Source: Kuenenia sp039794105 (GTDB lineage: Bacteria > Planctomycetota > Brocadiia > Brocadiales > Brocadiaceae). Taken from it: DNA of 64,000 nucleotides. The DNA lies in assembly GCF_039794105.1 (NCBI RefSeq), contig NZ_JBDIWA010000001.1, positions 124,001 to 188,000 of the forward strand, in the 5' to 3' direction. Each line of letters starts with the position of its first letter. Position 1 is the first letter of the stretch. The notes below the pieces were generated by a model. It was not told where the DNA came from and did no database searches. It saw nothing but the letters and a program-made list of their open reading frames with translations. Shown one piece after another: positions 37,535 through 46,514 of the stretch. The translations under genes were made by a program, and so were the position numbers.

Positions 37535-39262
37535 TTATTGAGAAGTTAAATTTACTGCCTTAGTTTTTTTCTTTGCATCGCGCAGCATTTCCCTTGCCTG
37601 TTTTCTGGTGATGTCCGTTTTTTCAGCGCCCCTGATCATATCGGCAATCTCTTCTATACGATGTTCGCCGGCCATGTTTTCGATGGTGGAGTACGTCTTC
37701 CCCGTTTTTACAAATTTACTTACTTTCCAGTGTTCGTCAGCGTAACATGCAATTTGTGGAAGGTGCGTAATGCAGATTACCTGATGTGATTTGGCAATGC
37801 TGCTTAATTTTTCTCCAATCACTTCGCCCATCCTCCCCCCGATATTTGCGTCAATTTCGTCAAAAACCAGGACGGGTGTTTTATCGACCTTGGCAAGCTG
37901 GTGTTTTAATGCCAGCATCACCCTGGAAATTTCTCCGCCAGAGGCTATTTTTCTTAACGGTTTTAAATTCTCGCCAGGATTTGGAGAAATAAGAAACTCT
38001 ATGTTGGATATCCCGGAACTGTTTGTTTCTAAAACAGAGACCCCTTCGTTGTCATCCAGGAAGGGAGATTTGATTTCTACCTGAAACCTGCCGTGCGGAA
38101 TACCTAGATCCCCCAATTCCTTGTCGATCAAAGGTGCAAGTTTTTCCGCCACAGAGATGCGTTTTTTGTTTAATTCGCAGCCCTTTTGTTTCAGCAATGC
38201 TGTTGCAGCCGTCAGCTCCTCATCCAGGCTCTCAATGCTTGACCCTTCCTCTGACAGTTGTTTTAGTTTTGCTTCTATTTCATTCCGGTATGATAAAACA
38301 TCGTCTATCGTGTTCCCGTATTTTGCTGTTAGTTTTCTGATGGTATCCAGCCTTTCTTCCAGAGAAGAAAGTTTTTGTGGATCATAACTGAAGTTTTCCT
38401 TGTATTTCCCCAGGGAAAAGGCAATGTCTTCAATCTGGTAAAGCGATTGGTTAAATGATTCGGAGACCTTGACAAGGTCTTCGTCAAATTTTGCAACCGA
38501 TTGTAATTCGCGGGCAATCGATTTTAGCGTACCATACATGGCATCTGATGTTTCATAGAGTTGGGAATAACATGATGAGACGGCATTGTATATCTTTTCG
38601 GCGTTGATGAGAAGGCTTCTTTCCTTTTCAAGCTCTTCCTTTTCTCCAACCCTGAGTTGCGCCTTATCTATTTCGTCGGCCTGGAAGGCATATAATTCGG
38701 TTTTTTCTCTTCTTTCACGCTGGTTTTTTTTAAGTCCTTCAAGCAATGCGGCCTTTTCTTTTATCTGTTTATGGAGGGATGAAAACTTTTCCCGGAGAGG
38801 GGAGACGCCTCCAAAATCATCAAGTATCTGCAACTGGTTCATTCCCTGCAATAATGTTTCATGTTCCTGCTGACCGTGTATGTTTATTAATGATTCTCCA
38901 ATCTCTTTGAGAATGGACAATGTGATAGGCGCATTGTTTAAGCGGCATTTGTTCCGTCCGTTGGAATCGATGCTTCTTTTGAGGAGAAGTTCTTCATCAA
39001 TGCTTGTGTTATCCAAAGTCTTCCTGAAATATTCCAGCAAAGAGCCGTCCTTCACGTAAAATTTGCCAATAACCACTGCCTCATCTTTGCCGTTTCGCAC
39101 AATGTCCTGCGTAAAACGACCACCGAGAATGAAATGTAAAGCGCCAATTACAAGAGATTTCCCCACCCCTGTCGCCCCGCTGAATACATTTAATCTTTCA
39201 CTGAGCGTAATGGTTGCTTTATCGATTAATACAAAATTGGAAATATATAATTCTTGCAGCAC
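37535..39262 (-). CDS. recN: DNA repair protein RecN
   Basis: A 575-aa SMC-like ATPase for double-strand-break repair. The Walker A region is NVFSGATGVGKSLVIGAL, where most RecN proteins have GETGAGKS. INIHGQQEHETLL follows at about 125. A long coiled-coil arm occupies about 160-370. The C-terminal half has the signature RKIASGGEISRVMLALKHQ, Walker B VLVFDEIDANIGG and the H-loop CITHLPQIACYADEHW. It precedes rluB and thiC on the minus strand. Length is normal. Confidence 0.93.
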   Translation of the reverse strand: MLQELYISNFVLIDKATITLSERLNVFSGATGVGKSLVIGALHFILGGRFTQDIVRNGKDEAVVIGKFYVKDGSLLEYFRKTLDNTSIDEELLLKRSIDSNGRNKCRLNNAPITLSILKEIGESLINIHGQQEHETLLQGMNQLQILDDFGGVSPLREKFSSLHKQIKEKAALLEGLKKNQRERREKTELYAFQADEIDKAQLRVGEKEELEKERSLLINAEKIYNAVSSCYSQLYETSDAMYGTLKSIARELQSVAKFDEDLVKVSESFNQSLYQIEDIAFSLGKYKENFSYDPQKLSSLEERLDTIRKLTAKYGNTIDDVLSYRNEIEAKLKQLSEEGSSIESLDEELTAATALLKQKGCELNKKRISVAEKLAPLIDKELGDLGIPHGRFQVEIKSPFLDDNEGVSVLETNSSGISNIEFLISPNPGENLKPLRKIASGGEISRVMLALKHQLAKVDKTPVLVFDEIDANIGGRMGEVIGEKLSSIAKSHQVICITHLPQIACYADEHWKVSKFVKTGKTYSTIENMAGEHRIEEIADMIRGAEKTDITRKQAREMLRDAKKKTKAVNLTSQ

Positions 39263-39316
39263 AGAACACTATACCATATTTCTGCAAAATAGGATTTTAG
39301 GATTTATTGTTGTGAT

Positions 39317-39643
39317 TTATTGGATTCCGGAACCGGGTTGAACGTTTTTTTCTGTCGTTAAGATTGCTAATTTTTCTGCGTCTTTTGCGGCAAGCAGCAT
39401 ACCCTGGCTTTCAACGCCCCGAATGACAGAGGGAGCAAGGTTGTTTACGATGACAATTTGTTTTCCGATAAGTTCTTCCGGGGTGTAATAGTTTTTTATC
39501 CCGGCAACAATCTGCCTTTCCTGATTTCCATCGCCGGCGTCAACCTTTAATACTAACAATTTGTCCGCGTTTGGGTGCGGTTCCGCATGTTTTATTACCG
39601 CAACCCGTAACTCTACCCGTAAAAAATCTTCAATTGATATCAT
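39317..39643 (-). CDS. Stand-alone tRNA-binding (EMAP II/MetG C-terminal-like) protein
   Basis: A 108-aa OB-fold protein. It matches the C-terminal tRNA-binding domain of methionyl-tRNA synthetase or the CsaA type: DFLRVELRVAVIKHAEPHPN, ADKLLVLKVDAGD, RQIVAGIKNYYTPEELIGKQ, VIVNNLAPSVIRGVESQGML. No synthetase is attached. As a trans-acting domain it could aid MetRS or act as a chaperone. ATG 39643 follows AAAGGA; a TTG two codons earlier is possible. Confidence 0.88.
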   Translation of the reverse strand: MISIEDFLRVELRVAVIKHAEPHPNADKLLVLKVDAGDGNQERQIVAGIKNYYTPEELIGKQIVIVNNLAPSVIRGVESQGMLLAAKDAEKLAILTTEKNVQPGSGIQ

Positions 39644-39699
39644 TTGCAAGTCCTTTCAAAAATCTTCATAACTATAGCCCATTTTAAAATTTATGTCAA

Positions 39700-39836
39700 C
39701 GTAACATTTTACGAAGTACGATTTACGATTCTTTAATCTGTGTAATCTGTGAAATCTGTGGTTTCTCTTTTATTAATTTACGATTTAAATCGTAAATCGT
39801 AATTCGCTTACTTCGTACCGGGTTAGGCGTTACATA
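39700..39836. repeat. Composite AT-rich repeat block before truA
   Basis: It contains AATCTGTGTAATCTGTGAAA-type direct repeats, which are reverse relatives of ACAGATTTCACAGATT at 35230, and TTTACGATTTAAATCGTAAA, a perfect palindrome. Similar words occur at 35400-35480 and 57150. No gene is supported. Confidence 0.6.
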
Positions 39837-40571
39837 TTAATATTTTACTTCTTTCATGCATAATCCTTTCGCAGGGACCGTTGGGCCGGCGTCATCTCTG
39901 TTCCCGGTCGCAAAGAGTTTTTTTATAAGAGAGACGTCCATTTTTCCGCGTCCTATCTCCAGGAGTGTGCCGACAATAGTTCTTACCATTTTGTATAAAA
40001 AGCCGTCTGCTTCAACTACAAAATAAATATATTTCCCTTCTTTCTGAATCTCCAGGTTCTTGATTGTCCGTATCCTGTCCTTATCATCCAAAGCCTTTGT
40101 GGTAAATGAAGTAAAATCATGGGCGCCGATAAGGTATTGCGCCGCCGTCATCATTTTAGAAAGATCTAATGGGAAGCCATACACATAACAAAAATTACGA
40201 TTCAGGGAGGTTCTTAACCAATCATTCAACACGGCGTACCGGTACACCTTAGACGTAGCGCTGTATCGTGCATGAAAACTGTCTTCCATGTCGGCAACAT
40301 CTTTTATTGTAATATCTTGTGGCAAGTAAAAATTTATTGCCCGCAATAGCTGTTTTGCAGGAATGGCGGAATACGTTTTAAAATTGGCAACCTGGCCAAG
40401 GGCATGTACTCCGGCGTCAGTCCTGCCTGCGCCATGTATTTCCACCTCTTCCCGGATAACTGTCCTTACTGCACGGATAAGGGTCTCCTGTACCGAAATG
40501 GCGTTTTTTTGCCATTGCCAGCCCGCATAATTAGTACCTTCGTATTCAATAGTAAGGCGTACGTTACGCAT
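39837..40571 (-). CDS. truA: tRNA pseudouridine(38-40) synthase TruA
   Basis: A 244-aa TruA starting at the internal Met (MRNVRLTIEYEGTNYAGWQ); seven more codons upstream are open but not TruA-like. The catalytic Asp lies in GAGRTDAGVHALGQVA. Other conserved blocks are DSFHARYSATSKVYRYAV, GAHDFTSF and FLYKMVRTIVGTLLEIGRG. It modifies the anticodon arm of several tRNAs. Length is typical. Confidence 0.93.
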   Translation of the reverse strand: MRNVRLTIEYEGTNYAGWQWQKNAISVQETLIRAVRTVIREEVEIHGAGRTDAGVHALGQVANFKTYSAIPAKQLLRAINFYLPQDITIKDVADMEDSFHARYSATSKVYRYAVLNDWLRTSLNRNFCYVYGFPLDLSKMMTAAQYLIGAHDFTSFTTKALDDKDRIRTIKNLEIQKEGKYIYFVVEADGFLYKMVRTIVGTLLEIGRGKMDVSLIKKLFATGNRDDAGPTVPAKGLCMKEVKY

Positions 40572-40925
40572 GAGATAAAAGGAAATAAACAATCACATTT
40601 GCAGAAAAAATACTTTTACCGGTGCATGATAAAAAGCTATACTTATTAAAAATTTGGAAAAATCGTAATGAAATATCCACTAGCCTTCTGCGCACAAAGT
40701 TTATGTAAGTTATAAAGGTTGGGTTGAGGCACGAAACCTAACCTTACCGGGCTAAAAATTCAGCAGAATACACAAACCGAGAAGGATTGAAGCAAAAAAG
40801 ACGGGTGTAATCAATGAAAAAACCGTGTTGTCTGCAAAATCTATTTGAATAAAAAGGGCTTCCCATCCCCCGATTTCAACATCCTTACAGAGTGTATATC
40901 TTTCATTAATTAAGAGAGTAAATAA
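40572..40925. other. Divergent intergenic region between truA and ridA
   Basis: Besides a REP-like hairpin at 40715-40745, I see no gene or RNA. The last 15 bases hold a weak ribosome site (AAGAGAG) for ridA. Confidence 0.45.
40715..40745. repeat. REP-like hairpin AAGGTTGGGTT...AACCTAACCTT
   Basis: AAGGTTGGGTT pairs with AAACCTAACCTT around GAGGCACG. It resembles the widespread GGTTGGGTT...AACCCAACC intergenic palindromes of several phyla. One copy in the window. Confidence 0.6.
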
Positions 40926-41309
40926 ATGAAAAAAATGGTAATCTCAACAAAGGCTGCGCCTGCGGCAATTGGTCCATATTCCCAGGCTATTAAGGCCGGC
41001 AATCTGGTATTTGTTTCCGGACAAATTCCTATAATACCTGAAACGGGCGAAACATTACAGGGTGATGCTGCGGTACAAACACGGCAGGTTTTAAATAATT
41101 TGAGAAATATATTGGATGCGGCAGGTACTTCTTTGGATAAGGTGGTAAAGACGACTATTTTTATGAAGGATTTAAATGATTATGCAGCGGTGAATGACGT
41201 CTATAAGGAATTTTTTCAAAATGAACCGCCAGCCAGAGCTGCGGTGCAGGTATCCAGGCTGCCGAAGGACGTTGCTATCGAGATCGAAGCCATTGCAACT
41301 ACCGGCTGA
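40926..41309 (+). CDS. ridA: RidA-family enamine/imine deaminase
   Basis: A 127-aa YjgF/RidA protein. Conserved blocks are AAPAAIGPYSQAIKAGNLVF, VSGQIPIIPETGE, NLRNILDAAG and the C-terminal PARAAVQVSRLPKDVAIEIE with the active-site Arg. RidA hydrolyses reactive enamines from PLP enzymes such as threonine dehydratase. Length is standard. Confidence 0.93.
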   Translation: MKKMVISTKAAPAAIGPYSQAIKAGNLVFVSGQIPIIPETGETLQGDAAVQTRQVLNNLRNILDAAGTSLDKVVKTTIFMKDLNDYAAVNDVYKEFFQNEPPARAAVQVSRLPKDVAIEIEAIATTG

Positions 41310-41421
41310 AAAGAAATTTGACTTGCATTGCTAAAATTGATAACATCGACTTTCGCAACAATTAACGCAAAAGGGTACTTCTTAATAACCATTTTTCACT
41401 TTACAGTATTTAATCCAATCC

Positions 41422-43167
41422 ATGTTAAACATCACATCAAAGACACAGCGAAGAGATATCTATCCGGAAATAGTAAATTTGCTGGATAATTCAAAAAAAT
41501 TCTTCGAAAGAATTGGTATTACAGAGATGGAGAAACGAGTAGAAGAGATGCGTTCTCAATTGGAAGAACCTTTTTATCTGCTGGTTGCAGGAGAATATAA
41601 TTCCGGTAAATCCAGTTTTATCAATGCCTTGTGTGGTGAACGTGTCTTAGTGGATGGCCCTACCCCCACCACGAACAGAATTACCTTGCTGACCTATGGG
41701 GATAAAGTGGAAGTAAAGGAGGTAGGAGACCATTTATGCCGGGCAACATACCCGATGGAGGTTTTGAAAGATATTACCCTGGTAGACACGCCGGGAACAA
41801 ATTCAATTATTTTAGAACACTCCGCACTAACGGAAGGTTTTGTACACAGGGCTGAACTCGTACTCTTCATTACCTCTGCCGATCATCCTTTTACCGAAAG
41901 CGAACGGCAGTTTTTGCAATTCTTAAAGGGGAAATGGGGACGTAAGGTGCTTTTTATACTGAATAAAATTGATTTAAAGACGCCGAAAGAGCTTATTGAT
42001 ATTATATCGTTTGTGGAAAAAAATTGTTACCGGCTGCTGGGTTTTGAGCCAAAGGTTTTATCCGTTTCCGCAAAAGAGGCATACAAAGCGCGAAGCGAAA
42101 ATAATGAAGCGCTGCTGAAACAGAGCGGTATTGAAGAAGTTGAGGCGTTTATGTTTGAAAAACTTGACCTTGATACAAAAATAGATTTCAAACTCGTAAG
42201 CCCTTTAAAATATCTGTTTAATGTATTCACCGAACTACAACAAAGGCTTGGGGAAAAGGTGAATAAATGCAACACGGATATTAAAAATATTGAAAGATTT
42301 GAAACGCGCCTGAAAAACAAAAAACAGGATATGCAGGAGTACACGTTAAAATATAAAGATGAAATCAAGCTGGTATTCTCACGATTAAAAGAAAAACTCG
42401 AAAATTTTTTAAACACTTATGTTACTGCCAGATCGGTTCTTATGTCAAAAATAGGAAGAGAAAAACTGAATGACCGATTTAAAAGAGAGGTGTATGGGCT
42501 TTTAAATCCGCAAACAGATCTCGACCGCATTATTGATGATGTAGTTGATTATGTGGCGCGAAATAACCGTGCATTGTGGGACATGGCCAGAGATCATGTT
42601 GAGAAGGAAGTTGGGTATGACCGCATGGCGGGGAGTATAGTTAACGGGCATATTGAACGCCATTATGATGACCGCAAACATGAAATTGAAGTTGCATTAA
42701 AGACCCGTTCCAAAGAGTTTAGGGAATTGGATACGGAACGGGAATCTGAAAAACTCAATGGATTAGTGCAAGCAGGTTTTATCAGTTTTCTGCTCATTGA
42801 AACATTTGCCATAGGAATTGGCGTGGGGGGGATAATGATGTTTTCATGGATCGCGCCTCCACCGGTAACGATAGGTATTTCTGTAGCACTGGCTTTTATA
42901 GGGTTAGCTATTTTCCCTCAAAAGCGTAAAACATTCAGAAATGAATTTTTAAGGCGGACCGACGCTATCTGTGAACGTTTTGTGGAGTTTATGAAGTTTG
43001 AGGTGAATAAGGCTATCGATCGCGTAATTGAAGATATAAGCAACAACATTTCATCTTATCGTGATCTCCGATGGACGGAAAGGGAAGAAACGGCACGGCA
43101 AATTTCAGAAGTAGATGCATTATTGGAAAGTGTTAAAAACCTTATGCGGAAGAGCGGTCTTAGCTAA
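41422..43167 (+). CDS. Bacterial dynamin-like GTPase
   Basis: A 581-aa large GTPase of the dynamin superfamily. The G motifs are visible: G1 AGEYNSGKSSFINAL (residues ~56-70), G2 TPTTNRITLL, G3 LVDTPGTNS and G4 FILNKIDL. A long helical stalk with coiled-coil character spans about 255-440. A hydrophobic pair (GFISFLLIETFAIGIGVGGI, then MMFSWIAPPPVTIGISVALA, about 453-495) probably inserts in a membrane, and a C-terminal helix follows. Dynamins remodel or fuse membranes; this is notable if the host has internal compartments. ispF follows 32 bases downstream. No strong ribosome site is seen. Confidence 0.9.
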   Translation: MLNITSKTQRRDIYPEIVNLLDNSKKFFERIGITEMEKRVEEMRSQLEEPFYLLVAGEYNSGKSSFINALCGERVLVDGPTPTTNRITLLTYGDKVEVKEVGDHLCRATYPMEVLKDITLVDTPGTNSIILEHSALTEGFVHRAELVLFITSADHPFTESERQFLQFLKGKWGRKVLFILNKIDLKTPKELIDIISFVEKNCYRLLGFEPKVLSVSAKEAYKARSENNEALLKQSGIEEVEAFMFEKLDLDTKIDFKLVSPLKYLFNVFTELQQRLGEKVNKCNTDIKNIERFETRLKNKKQDMQEYTLKYKDEIKLVFSRLKEKLENFLNTYVTARSVLMSKIGREKLNDRFKREVYGLLNPQTDLDRIIDDVVDYVARNNRALWDMARDHVEKEVGYDRMAGSIVNGHIERHYDDRKHEIEVALKTRSKEFRELDTERESEKLNGLVQAGFISFLLIETFAIGIGVGGIMMFSWIAPPPVTIGISVALAFIGLAIFPQKRKTFRNEFLRRTDAICERFVEFMKFEVNKAIDRVIEDISNNISSYRDLRWTEREETARQISEVDALLESVKNLMRKSGLS

Positions 43168-43199
43168 ACAAAAAATATGTTAATGGGGAACTATTTTGT

Positions 43200-43676
43200 A
43201 TGCTCTTTGGGATTGGATATGATATTCATCGTCTCGTCGAAAACCGGAAGCTTATTTTAGGAGGGGTTTCGTTTGATTACCATCTCGGCTTACTGGGTCA
43301 TTCCGATGCGGATGTGGTGATTCATGCTATCTGTGACGCATTGTTAGGGGCTGCAGCTCTTGGCGATATTGGAGAACACTTCCCTGATACCGACGAAAAA
43401 TGGAAAGATGTTTCCAGTTCGGTTATTCTTTCAAAAGTTGTTGATCTTTTAAAAGAAGGCAATTTTAAAATCAATAATATAGACGTCATCATACTTGCGC
43501 AAAAACCAAAAATAGGTTTGAGAAAACAGGAAATGAGACAGCATATAGCACAATTGTTACATTTAAATACAAACAGGGTAAACATAAAGGCAACAACAAT
43601 GGAAGGTGTAGATGCAATTGGCCGCGGGGAAGCGATTGCGGCGCAAGCAATAGCGGGTTTACACGAAAATACTTAA
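43200..43676 (+). CDS. ispF: 2-C-methyl-D-erythritol 2,4-cyclodiphosphate synthase
   Basis: A 158-aa trimeric enzyme of the MEP isoprenoid pathway. The start FGIGYDIHRL carries the metal-binding Asp-x-His. LLGHSDADVVIHAICDALLG and ALGDIGEHFPDTD follow, and the C-terminus has INIKATTMEGVDAIGRGEAI, where many IspF proteins have KATTxEGLGFIGR. It is likely cotranscribed with the dynamin-like gene. Confidence 0.94.
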   Translation: MLFGIGYDIHRLVENRKLILGGVSFDYHLGLLGHSDADVVIHAICDALLGAAALGDIGEHFPDTDEKWKDVSSSVILSKVVDLLKEGNFKINNIDVIILAQKPKIGLRKQEMRQHIAQLLHLNTNRVNIKATTMEGVDAIGRGEAIAAQAIAGLHENT

Positions 43677-43699
43677 TAAAATAATAAGGTTACAGTACT

Positions 43700-44392
43700 A
43701 TGGCAATTTGGAAAAGAAAGAAAAAAGAAACAGAAAAAGACGCTGCCGGTTCTGAAATCAAAAGGGAAGGCGTGGAAGAAGACAACCCTACCCTTACCGA
43801 TCCTGCTGCGGGAAGCGCAACCTCAGAAGAAGTTGCGCAGAAGGAAACAGGCATTGAAGAACCATCTGAAGCTGATGTTCAGCAGAAAGAAAAAGACGCT
43901 GACCTTTCGATAGCGAAAAGTGAGGGTGTGGAAGAAACGGACTACACCCTTGCCGTTCCTATTGCAGGAAGCACAACTTCAGAAGAAGTTGCGCTGGAGG
44001 AAACAGACATTGAAGAACTCTCCGAAGTTACATTTCTGCCCCGGGAAGATTTAAGAAGCGGGGTTATTTTGCGTGATAAACAAATATCCGGCAAGTTCGG
44101 AAGGGTATTTTGGGGATTAATCTCCATCTTTGTCCTGCCTCCTGTTTTAATGTTTGCGTTTGGAATTCTTATCATCGTATTTATGTTGATCTTCCCTATA
44201 CTGGCGGTAATCCTTGTTACCTCTGTGCCTGTAGTTTTTGTGACACTTTCTGTCCTGATAATTGCCTTTCCGGTAGTATTTCCTTTCCTCGTATTGTTCT
44301 TGCTTATTACCGGCAAGGGCCGATTACTGGTTGCTTCTGAGGGAAGATGGATTGGGATAGAAATGTTTGGAAAAAGCTATTCCTTGAAATAA
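43700..44392 (+). CDS. Membrane protein with duplicated acidic N-terminal segment
   Basis: A 230-aa protein with no known family. Residues ~5-115 are acidic and contain two copies of a ~35-residue unit (EGVEEDNPTLTDPAAGSATS and EGVEETDYTLAVPIAGSTTS, each followed by EEVAxxET-IEExSE). Residues ~135-215 are hydrophobic, with three or so transmembrane segments (LISIFVLPPVLMFAFGILII, IFPILAVILVTSVPVVFVTL, VVFPFLVLFLLITG). A short C-terminal tail follows (EGRWIGIEMFGKSYSLK). It lies 23 bases after ispF. The tandem acidic repeat looks like a recent internal duplication. Confidence 0.7.
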   Translation: MAIWKRKKKETEKDAAGSEIKREGVEEDNPTLTDPAAGSATSEEVAQKETGIEEPSEADVQQKEKDADLSIAKSEGVEETDYTLAVPIAGSTTSEEVALEETDIEELSEVTFLPREDLRSGVILRDKQISGKFGRVFWGLISIFVLPPVLMFAFGILIIVFMLIFPILAVILVTSVPVVFVTLSVLIIAFPVVFPFLVLFLLITGKGRLLVASEGRWIGIEMFGKSYSLK

Positions 44393-44694
44393 AGTTTATT
44401 GTAACACTTTAGTTTCTTGAAAAAACACCGTGAAAAGCTCCATTAGTGCCTTTTTGAAAATTAATATTCAATATTCGTAACTATTCAGCGTAAACATTCC
44501 ACGCCTCACGGCGGGTTCAGGTTTGCAACCTGAACCTATGAGGAATAGAGGTAAATGAGCAACAATTTGTAGGGACACGCCATGGCGTGTCCTTACAAAT
44601 TGAGAATTGAATATTGAACATTTGACCCGGTCTGCGGAACTTGGGAAAGAGCATTTTACTTTTTCAAAAGACTAAAATGTTACAGTTTATTGCG
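44393..44694. other. Intergenic region filled by MITE-like element C
   Basis: The element spans 44401-44683; only a few bases on each side are unique. No gene is supported. Confidence 0.65.
44401..44683. mobile_element. MITE-like element C with two nested palindromes
   Basis: Ends GTAACACTTTAGTTTCTTGA and CTTTTTCAAAAGACTAAAAT-GTTAC. The subterminal words GAAAAGCTCCATTAGTGCC and GGGAAAGAGCATTTTACTTT recur in inverse order in element G. Nested inside are GGTTCAGGTTTGCAACCTGA-ACC and GTAGGGACACGCCATGGCGT-GTCCTTAC (44569-44596). About 283 bases, non-coding. Confidence 0.78.
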
Positions 44695-46014
44695 TTATAA
44701 TTGATTTGCAATGATCCTGGTTCCTTTCATATAGGGTTGAAGGACGTCCGGAATCAGGATTGAACCGTCTTCCTGCTGATACGTTTCAAGGATTGCTATT
44801 ACCGTCCTTGGCAACGCTAATCCAGAACCGTTTAAAGTATGTACATATTGCAGCTTGCCGTCTTCGTCGCGAAAACGCAAGTTAATGCGCCGTGCCTGAA
44901 AGTCTTCAAAATTGCTGCAGGAAGAAACTTCAAGATATTTATCTACTCCTGGCGCCCAGACTTCAATATCATAACACTTAGCGGCGGCAAAGCTCATATC
45001 CCCCGTACACAATTTCACCACCCGGTATTCCAGTTCAAGCAATTGCAGTATCTTTTCCGCATTGGCGAGCAGCGCTTCCAATTCATCATACGAGGTTTCG
45101 GGCCGCACCAGTTTTACCAATTCCACCTTATTGAATTGATGTACCCGCATTATGCCCCGCGTGTCCTTTCCATAAGAACCGGCCTCCCTGCGAAAACAGG
45201 GAGTATACGCGGTATAATAAATGGGGAGGTTTTTATACGGAAGGATTTCGTCCCTGTGAATATTGGTTACGGGCACTTCTGCAGTTGGTACAAGAAAGAG
45301 ATCTTCGGCAACGGCTTTTTTTTCAGACGCGTGCGCGGTGTACATTTGTAATGTCCGATACATGTCGTCTTCCAGTTTCGGCAATTGCCCGGTGCCCGTC
45401 ATGGACTTCCTGTTTACAAGAAAGGGGGGAAAGATTTCTGTATATCCGTGGTCACGGGTATGTATATCCAGCATAAAATTAAAGAGCGCCCGCTCAAGTT
45501 TTGCGCCAGCCCCCTTTAATAAAATAAAACCGGAACCGGTAATTTTCGCTGCCCGTTCAAGGTCTAGAATATCCAGCGTCCTTCCCAGCTCCCAGTGCGG
45601 CTGCGGCGTAAAATGAAATGTTTTTCGATCTCCCCAGTATCTCACGATTTCGTTGTCAGAGGCGTCTTTGCCAACAGGTACATCTGCTGCCGGTATGTTG
45701 GGGATTCCAAGCAACAGGTCGTTAAGTTGGGATTCCAGATCCCGTAATTCCGCATCAATGGATTTTATATCATCGCCAATCTTTTTTGTTTCCTCAATGA
45801 TAGCGGAAGCGTCTTGTCCGTTCTTTTTTAGTTCGCTCACCGCCCTTGACTTCTCATTCCGTTGATTTTTCAACTGTTCGCAGAGCTGAATCTTTTTCCT
45901 GCGTTGGGCGTCTATTTCTAAAATAGCATCAATGTTTACGGCAATTTCCTGTTTATTGGCAATTGCCTCTTTTACTGCGTTCACATTATTTCTTATGAAA
46001 TGTATATCAAGCAT
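44695..46014 (-). CDS. serS: Seryl-tRNA synthetase
   Basis: A 439-aa class II synthetase. The N-terminal antiparallel coiled-coil arm (about 25-110) binds the long variable arm of tRNA(Ser). Catalytic blocks include LVPTAEVPVTNIHRDEILPY, TPCFRREAGSYGKDTRGIMR (motif 2), FNKVELV and LNGSGLALPRTVIAILETYQ (motif 3). Length and domain order are normal. The stop lies 11 bases from a MITE-like element. Confidence 0.95.
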   Translation of the reverse strand: MLDIHFIRNNVNAVKEAIANKQEIAVNIDAILEIDAQRRKKIQLCEQLKNQRNEKSRAVSELKKNGQDASAIIEETKKIGDDIKSIDAELRDLESQLNDLLLGIPNIPAADVPVGKDASDNEIVRYWGDRKTFHFTPQPHWELGRTLDILDLERAAKITGSGFILLKGAGAKLERALFNFMLDIHTRDHGYTEIFPPFLVNRKSMTGTGQLPKLEDDMYRTLQMYTAHASEKKAVAEDLFLVPTAEVPVTNIHRDEILPYKNLPIYYTAYTPCFRREAGSYGKDTRGIMRVHQFNKVELVKLVRPETSYDELEALLANAEKILQLLELEYRVVKLCTGDMSFAAAKCYDIEVWAPGVDKYLEVSSCSNFEDFQARRINLRFRDEDGKLQYVHTLNGSGLALPRTVIAILETYQQEDGSILIPDVLQPYMKGTRIIANQL

Positions 46015-46514
46015 ATGTTTTGTATCTCCTCTGGCTAATTGCTAAATTGAGAAGTGGATTATATGCCATCGCCTGGGAAAAATCCAAGGGTTTTCTGAAT
46101 GAATGTAATCGAAGGACACTTCCCATATTAGTTTTTGAAATACGGGAAGTGTCCCTCTATTTTTCGGTGTTCAAACTGATTTCGTTCTAATTCAAAATAC
46201 CCTGTTACTTCGTTATTGCATACGAATAAATCTGCAGAAGCGCAGGTGCATGCTATCCATTAACTCAAAAGAAGACACCCATTTGTATACATACCAAATA
46301 GGGTATTTACAGAGGTATTATTTTTAATATGCTATGTGATATGGGTTTTCTTTAAGAAAGGTATGTTTATTCACCTTCCCAAAAGACCTTTCCGGGCGTG
46401 GTCACAGCAACGGCAGATGGTGATGCAAGTGAATGGATAAGGTTTTTATGTTTTTAAAATCTGCTTAATCATAATAAAAAGAGTCTGATTAAAACTTAAA
46501 AAGGAAATCTCACA
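46015..46514. other. 500-base divergent intergenic region before the polysaccharide locus
   Basis: Apart from the GGACACTTCCC inverted repeat (46114-46154) it has no recognised repeats, RNA or gene. It probably holds promoters for serS and for the polysaccharide locus. No T-box or riboswitch was recognised. AAAGGAAAT (46499-46507) is the ribosome site for the TTG start at 46515. Confidence 0.45.
46114..46154. repeat. GGACACTTCCC...GGGAAGTGTCC inverted repeat
   Basis: Perfect 11-base arms around a 19-base AT-rich loop. It has no T-tract, so it is more likely a dispersed REP-like element than a terminator. Confidence 0.7.
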
